From Paracoccus sp. Z118 (GTDB taxonomy: Bacteria > Pseudomonadota > Alphaproteobacteria > Rhodobacterales > Rhodobacteraceae), in NCBI RefSeq assembly GCF_019061185.1, contig NZ_JAHQZU010000006.1, positions 62,001-126,000 on the forward strand: 64,000 nucleotides of DNA. The letters run 5' to 3'. A model generated the notes under the pieces. The model was not told where the DNA came from and searched no databases. It was given only the letters and a program-made list of their open reading frames with translations. Shown one piece after another: positions 60,128 through 64,000 of the stretch (position 1 is its first letter; each line of letters opens with the position of its first letter). Position numbers and translations under genes: made by a program.

Positions 60128-61228
60128 TCAAACGGGAGACGGGTCGCCGGGCGGGGGAGCACAGCGGGGCTCCGGGTCCTCCGCCTCGGCGGTCCGGGGC
60201 GCATGGGGTGGCGCGACCGGGGGAGCCTCGGGAGATGCATCCTGAGGCTGGCCTGCGGGTTGGTTCTCCGCCTGATCGAGGGTGCGGCGCGCGACCGCAG
60301 CGCCGCCGGGGGCGGGGTCACGCGGCTCATCGCGGGGGGCGTCTTCCGATGTCACAGAGAATGGCTCGGCATCGCCCCGGCCGGGTTCGTCCGCTTCTTC
60401 CAGCGCATCTTCGTGGTTGTCAGCGTCCTCGAACAAGTCCCCCGAAAAGACTTCGCCGGCCTCGCCTAAAGGATCGGGCACGTCCTCCCCCTCGTCATCC
60501 GCCTCGCCCGTCAGCGCGGCCAGCGACGCCAGCGCCAGCGGCCGCGTCACGGCGCGGCCCTCGGCCAGCGCGTTGCGGTCGATGGCCGCCACCAGCCGCC
60601 TCGCCAGCCCGAGGTCGCGGTCCATGCGGCGCAGCAGCGCCTCGATCACCCCGGCGGCGGGGTGAAGCTGGCGGTCGGCGAACAGCTTGACCAGCACCGC
60701 CCCCAGAAGCGCATCGTCCGGCATCCCGAGGCGGACGACCGGCATCGCCCCCATGCGCGAGGCGAGATCGGGCAGCGACAGCCCCCAGTCGCGGGGCGGG
60801 GTGCGGGCGGTCATCAGCAGCAGGCAGTCGCGCTCGGCTGCAAGGTTCCAGATGTGGAACAGCGACTGCTCGGCCCCCGCGGCGCCGCCCGCGCGGTGGG
60901 CATTCTCGATCACCAGCGCCCCGCCGGGTGCCACCAGCAGATCGGCGGAGTCAGGCCGCAGCGCCGAGGCTGAAACGCGCCGCGCGCCGTTCTCGGCCGA
61001 CCAGAAGGCGGCGAGATGCGACTTGCCCGACCCGTCCGGCCCGACGATCAGCAGCCGTCCCTGGGGCCAGCCGCCGGGATTGTCGATCAGGGCCAGCGCC
61101 TCGGCATTGGCCGGGGCGGGCAGGAAATCCGCGCGGCCCAGCGCCGGGGGCGTCGTCAGGTCAAGCGTCAGTTGCCGTTCGCGCACGGGATCAGCTGCTG
61201 TCCTGCGCGGTCTGGACGGGGCCGACAT
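60128..61228 (-). CDS. hdaA: HdaA-like DnaA-homologue replication regulator with acidic C-terminal extension
   Basis: 366 residues from the ATG at 61228; starts at 61243 (ATG) and 61186 (GTG) are also possible. The AAA+ core of about 220 residues resembles DnaA domain [22 protein letters not shown] (Walker A) and [11 protein letters not shown] in the Walker B position. It lacks the DnaA DNA-binding domain. Near the N-terminus RQLTLDL matches the clamp-binding motif of Hda. With the GTG start this motif sits at residues 5-10, as in E. coli Hda. Hda proteins promote hydrolysis of DnaA-ATP after initiation. The last 130 residues are unusual: an acidic stretch ([18 protein letters not shown]) then a Pro/Ala-rich tail. 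Confidence 0.85.
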   Translation of the reverse strand: MSAPSRPRRTAADPVRERQLTLDLTTPPALGRADFLPAPANAEALALIDNPGGWPQGRLLIVGPDGSGKSHLAAFWSAENGARRVSASALRPDSADLLVAPGGALVIENAHRAGGAAGAEQSLFHIWNLAAERDCLLLMTARTPPRDWGLSLPDLASRMGAMPVVRLGMPDDALLGAVLVKLFADRQLHPAAGVIEALLRRMDRDLGLARRLVAAIDRNALAEGRAVTRPLALASLAALTGEADDEGEDVPDPLGEAGEVFSGDLFEDADNHEDALEEADEPGRGDAEPFSVTSEDAPRDEPRDPAPGGAAVARRTLDQAENQPAGQPQDASPEAPPVAPPHAPRTAEAEDPEPRCAPPPGDPSPV

Positions 61229-62600
61229 GGGGGTGCCCGCCATCGGGGTTGTCGGGGCTGGTGCCGTCCGGCGTCTTGCCGCCCCATGTGCGCAGCTCCG
61301 GCTGGATCGTCAGCCGCTCCAGCCCGCCTTCGGCGCCGGGGTCCAGCACCGGAACGGTCGCCGTCGCCATCCGCGCGCCGTCGCGTCTGGCCGCGTCCTC
61401 GGCGGCGTGGCGGGCCTGCATATGGGCATCCTCCAGCTTGACCTCGGCCACGGCGGCGCGGTGGGCGGCCTTCGCCTCGGCGCGGGTGCGGGCGACGGTG
61501 CCGCTGGGAACCAGTTCGATCAGCGTCGGCTGCGGCGGATCGGGCGGGATCACCGAGCCGGTGTAGAGCGCGCTTTCCTTGTAGCGTTCCACGAAGAACC
61601 GCACGAGGACCCCGATGATCGCCCCCAGCGGCACCGCCACGATCAGCCCGACAAAGCCGAACAGCTTGCCGAACACCGCCAGCGCGATCATCAGCCAGAC
61701 CGGGTGCAGCCCGACATGGCCGCCGATGATCTTGGGTTGCAGATAGTTCCCCTCGACGATCTGGCCGATCACGAAGATCGCCAGCACCACGACGATCCAG
61801 TGCGGCTCGTCCCAGAAGGTGAAGGCCGCCACCGCGACCGAGGTCACGCCGCCGATGAACACGCCGACATAGGGGATGATCGACAGCACCGCCGCCGTGA
61901 TGCCGATGACCAGCCCGAAGGGAAGCCCGACCGCGAACAGACTGGTCGAATAGAATGTCGCGAGGATCAGCGTCACCAGCCCCTGCCCGCGCAGGAAGCC
62001 GGATATGCTGTCGTTGATCTGGTCGGCGATGCCGCGGATGGTGTCCGCATGCTCGCGCGGCAGCAGCTCGTCCACCCGCTCGACCATGCGGTCCCAGTCG
62101 AGCAGCAGGTAGAACGCCACCACCGGCACGATCACCAGCAGCAGCACGACCCCGATCACGTTTCCCACGGAACTGACCACCGTGACGAGGATCTGCCCCG
62201 CCTGGTCCGACAGCTGCTCGGCCATCCGCGTCAGCGCCTGCCGCAGCGTGCCGCCCTCGGGCAGGATCGCCGGGAACTGGGTCGAGATCCAGCTCTGCAC
62301 GGTCTCGATATAGCGCGGGGCGGCCTCGATCAGCCCGGCGATCTGCCGGATCAGCATCGGCACCAGCAGCGTGACCGCCAGAAGGAACGCCAGTGCCGCA
62401 ATGAGGGTGATGAGCGCGACGGATTTCGTGCGCGACAGGCCGCTGCCCTCCAGCCGGTCCACCAGCGGGTCGAGGACATAGGCGATGCCCGCGCCGATCA
62501 GGAACGGGGTCATCACGTTGCCCAGACCCCAGAGCGCCAGCAGGATCAGTGCGGCCACGCCGCTCCACCACCAGACCTGCTTGTGGACCGGGACGCGCAT
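61191..62600 (-). CDS. AI-2E family (PerM-like) membrane protein
   Basis: 469-residue inner-membrane protein with about eight hydrophobic segments, the last pair around [27 protein letters not shown]. The large soluble loop (about residues 70-140) and the conserved PYVGVFIGG segment are typical of the family. Members include an AI-2 exporter and Na+/H+ antiporters, so the function is open. The 105-residue C-terminal cytoplasmic tail is charged and continues well beyond the usual end. Its stop lies within the possible start region of the HdaA-like gene, so they are in one operon. Divergent from proS. Confidence 0.88.
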   Translation of the reverse strand: MRVPVHKQVWWWSGVAALILLALWGLGNVMTPFLIGAGIAYVLDPLVDRLEGSGLSRTKSVALITLIAALAFLLAVTLLVPMLIRQIAGLIEAAPRYIETVQSWISTQFPAILPEGGTLRQALTRMAEQLSDQAGQILVTVVSSVGNVIGVVLLLVIVPVVAFYLLLDWDRMVERVDELLPREHADTIRGIADQINDSISGFLRGQGLVTLILATFYSTSLFAVGLPFGLVIGITAAVLSIIPYVGVFIGGVTSVAVAAFTFWDEPHWIVVVLAIFVIGQIVEGNYLQPKIIGGHVGLHPVWLMIALAVFGKLFGFVGLIVAVPLGAIIGVLVRFFVERYKESALYTGSVIPPDPPQPTLIELVPSGTVARTRAEAKAAHRAAVAEVKLEDAHMQARHAAEDAARRDGARMATATVPVLDPGAEGGLERLTIQPELRTWGGKTPDGTSPDNPDGGHPHVGPVQTAQDSS

Positions 62601-62822
62601 GGGATTCTCCGCTGTCAGGACGCGGTTCTACATGGCGCAGGGCCTGCGGCGATGCAAGGTGATGGGCAGGGCCGCAGCCGCCAAAGCCGTTGCCGGTGCG
62701 CGGCGGGTGCGCTAACCGTGCCGGGCCGGATCGGGCGGGGCAACCCGCCTTTCGCCCCGGCTGCACGTTCGGTCCGGCCCCGCCGGCCGGTTCCTCGCCC
62801 GTCTCTCCCTTGGGGTCGTCCA

Positions 62823-64000
62823 ATGCGTCTGTCGCGCTACTTCCTGCCCGTCCTGAAAGAAACCCCGTCCGAGGCGCAGATCGTCAGCCACCGGCTGATG
62901 CTGCGCGCCGGCATGATAAAGCAGCAGGCGGCGGGCATCTATTCCTGGCTGCCCTTGGGCTACAAGGTGCTGCGCCGGATCGAGCAGATCGTCCACGAGG
63001 AGCAGCAGCGCGCCGGCCACATCCCCCTGCTGATGCCGACCCTGCAACCGGCCGACCTGTGGCGCGAATCCGGCCGCTATGACGATTACGGCGAGGAGAT
63101 GCTGCGCATCACCGACCGCCACAAGCGCGACCTTCTGTATGGTCCGACGAACGAGGAGATGATCACCGACATCTTCCGGTCGAACGTGAACAGCTACAAG
63201 GACCTGCCGCTGACGCTGTATCAGATCCAGTGGAAGTTCCGCGACGAGATCCGCCCCCGCTTCGGCGTCATGCGTGGCCGCGAATTCCTGATGAAGGACG
63301 GCTACAACTTCGACCTCACGAAAGAGGACGCGCTGCACGCCTATAACCGGCATCTGGTCAGCTATCTGCGCACCTATGAGCGGATGGGCCTCCAGGCGAT
63401 TCCGATGCGGGCGGATTCCGGCCCGATCGGCGGCGAGAACACGCATGAGTTCCTCGTGCTGGCCGAAACCGGCGAGTCGGAGGTCTTCTACGACAGCCAG
63501 ATCACCGACCTGACCTTCGGGGGTCGCGAGATCGACTATGACGACCCTACCGCCTGCGCCGCCGTGCTGGAGGAGTTCACCAGCCGCTACGCCCGCACCG
63601 ACGAGACCCACGACGAGGCGCTGTTCAACGACATCCCCGAGGATCGCCGCAAGTCCGCGCGCGGGATCGAGGTCGGCCAGATCTTCTACTTCGGCACCAA
63701 GTATTCGGAACCGATGGGCGCGACCGTCGTCGGCCCGGACGGCCAGCGCACGCCGGTCCACATGGGCTCGCACGGGATCGGCGTCAGCCGCCTTCTGGGG
63801 GCGATCATCGAGGCAAGTCACGACGACAAGGGCATCATCTGGCCCGAAGGCGTGACTCCGTTCCATGTCGGGCTGGTCAACCTCAAGCAGGGCGATGCGT
63901 CCACCGACAGCGCCTGCGCGGCGATCGAGCGGGAACTGACGGCGAACGGGCTGGAAGTCCTCTACGACGACCGCGACGAGCGGGCGGGCGCGAAGTTCGC
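62823..64000 (+). CDS. proS: Prolyl-tRNA synthetase, 3'-partial
   Basis: Charges tRNA-Pro with proline. The frame is open to the window end; 392 codons are visible. Class II synthetase motifs: motif 1 region [20 protein letters not shown], then [16 protein letters not shown], and motif 2 [20 protein letters not shown]. After [20 protein letters not shown] the protein moves directly into the next catalytic portion. There is no obvious 180-residue editing insertion, so this is the short alphaproteobacterial ProS type. The ATG at 62823 is preceded by GGGGTCGTCC. The upstream 222-base gap towards the AI-2E gene contains no other supported gene. Confidence 0.95.
   Translation, partial: MRLSRYFLPVLKETPSEAQIVSHRLMLRAGMIKQQAAGIYSWLPLGYKVLRRIEQIVHEEQQRAGHIPLLMPTLQPADLWRESGRYDDYGEEMLRITDRHKRDLLYGPTNEEMITDIFRSNVNSYKDLPLTLYQIQWKFRDEIRPRFGVMRGREFLMKDGYNFDLTKEDALHAYNRHLVSYLRTYERMGLQAIPMRADSGPIGGENTHEFLVLAETGESEVFYDSQITDLTFGGREIDYDDPTACAAVLEEFTSRYARTDETHDEALFNDIPEDRRKSARGIEVGQIFYFGTKYSEPMGATVVGPDGQRTPVHMGSHGIGVSRLLGAIIEASHDDKGIIWPEGVTPFHVGLVNLKQGDASTDSACAAIERELTANGLEVLYDDRDERAGAKF

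Noticed and set aside
62601..62822. Possible small gene between the AI-2E gene and proS
   Set aside because: Short open frames there have no ribosome binding site and only shadow-like composition; the stretch is best seen as the divergent promoter region.

Overview
This window looks like core chromosome from a high-GC alphaproteobacterium, most probably of the order Rhodobacterales (Paracoccus/Rhodobacter-like). The pointers are strong GC bias at third codon positions, an F1-only ATP synthase operon (atpHAGDC without F0 genes), a murA gene followed by a DUF2948 gene, an HdaA-type replication regulator next to ppk/ppx, a HemB without the zinc-type cysteine cluster, and small families typical of that order (YbjN, DUF6508, H-type lectin). 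These are family and context inferences; no database search was possible. Coding density is very high: no gene-free stretch exceeds about 250 bases, and many neighbours overlap by 1-4 bases.

Layout. 1-4965: peptide/nickel-type ABC transporter (dppB, cut by the window edge, then dppC, dppD, dppF) coupled to an M81 (MlrC-like) peptidase. 5078-7643: DUF411 metal-binding protein, a 61-residue basic protein, murA and DUF2948. 7651-11207 (minus): 2-hydroxyacid dehydrogenase, CsaA-like tRNA-binding protein, proC, YbjN and a lytic transglycosylase. 11381-14767: ssb, lon, tRNA-Val(CAC). 14849-15924 (minus): hisE and hisF. 16024-17754: a secreted Asn-rich protein and an Aer-like PAS protein. 17782-22095 (minus): mfd and a membrane protein. 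22250-27123: hemB, the ygiC/ygiB-like pair, eda and an MFS transporter. 27120-33097: xseA, purD, DUF6508, prs, a DsbA-fold isomerase and an alpha/beta hydrolase. 33113-38511 (minus): atpHAGDC followed by an H-type lectin gene. 38754-44974: methyltransferase, gloB, clpA, ppk2, DUF1330 and TerB-like genes. 45096-49807: a polar amino-acid ABC transporter with a glutamine-synthetase-like enzyme. 50009-53056: arsC, quinone oxidoreductase, NTF2-like and TraB/GumN proteins. 53135-55271: CIRCE-controlled groESL. 55371-62600 (minus): DMT exporter, ppx, ppk1, hdaA-like gene and AI-2E family protein. 62823-end: proS, cut by the window edge.

Themes. Proteostasis is well represented (lon, clpA, groESL), and all three loci carry heat-shock-like promoter candidates. 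Polyphosphate metabolism appears twice (ppk1-ppx and ppk2). Several loci pair an importer with an enzyme, which suggests uptake followed by immediate modification (Dpp plus M81; amino-acid ABC plus GS-like; eda plus MFS).

I found no CRISPR array, insertion sequence, prophage, integrase, rRNA operon or recognisable defence system. I do not see a clear undescribed multi-gene system. The better candidates for new biology are individual oddities: the PAS protein with no signalling domain, the Asn-rich secreted protein, the lectin in the F1 operon, the acidic tail on the HdaA-like protein, and a cluster of TGTGGYAGC sites upstream of the YbjN gene.
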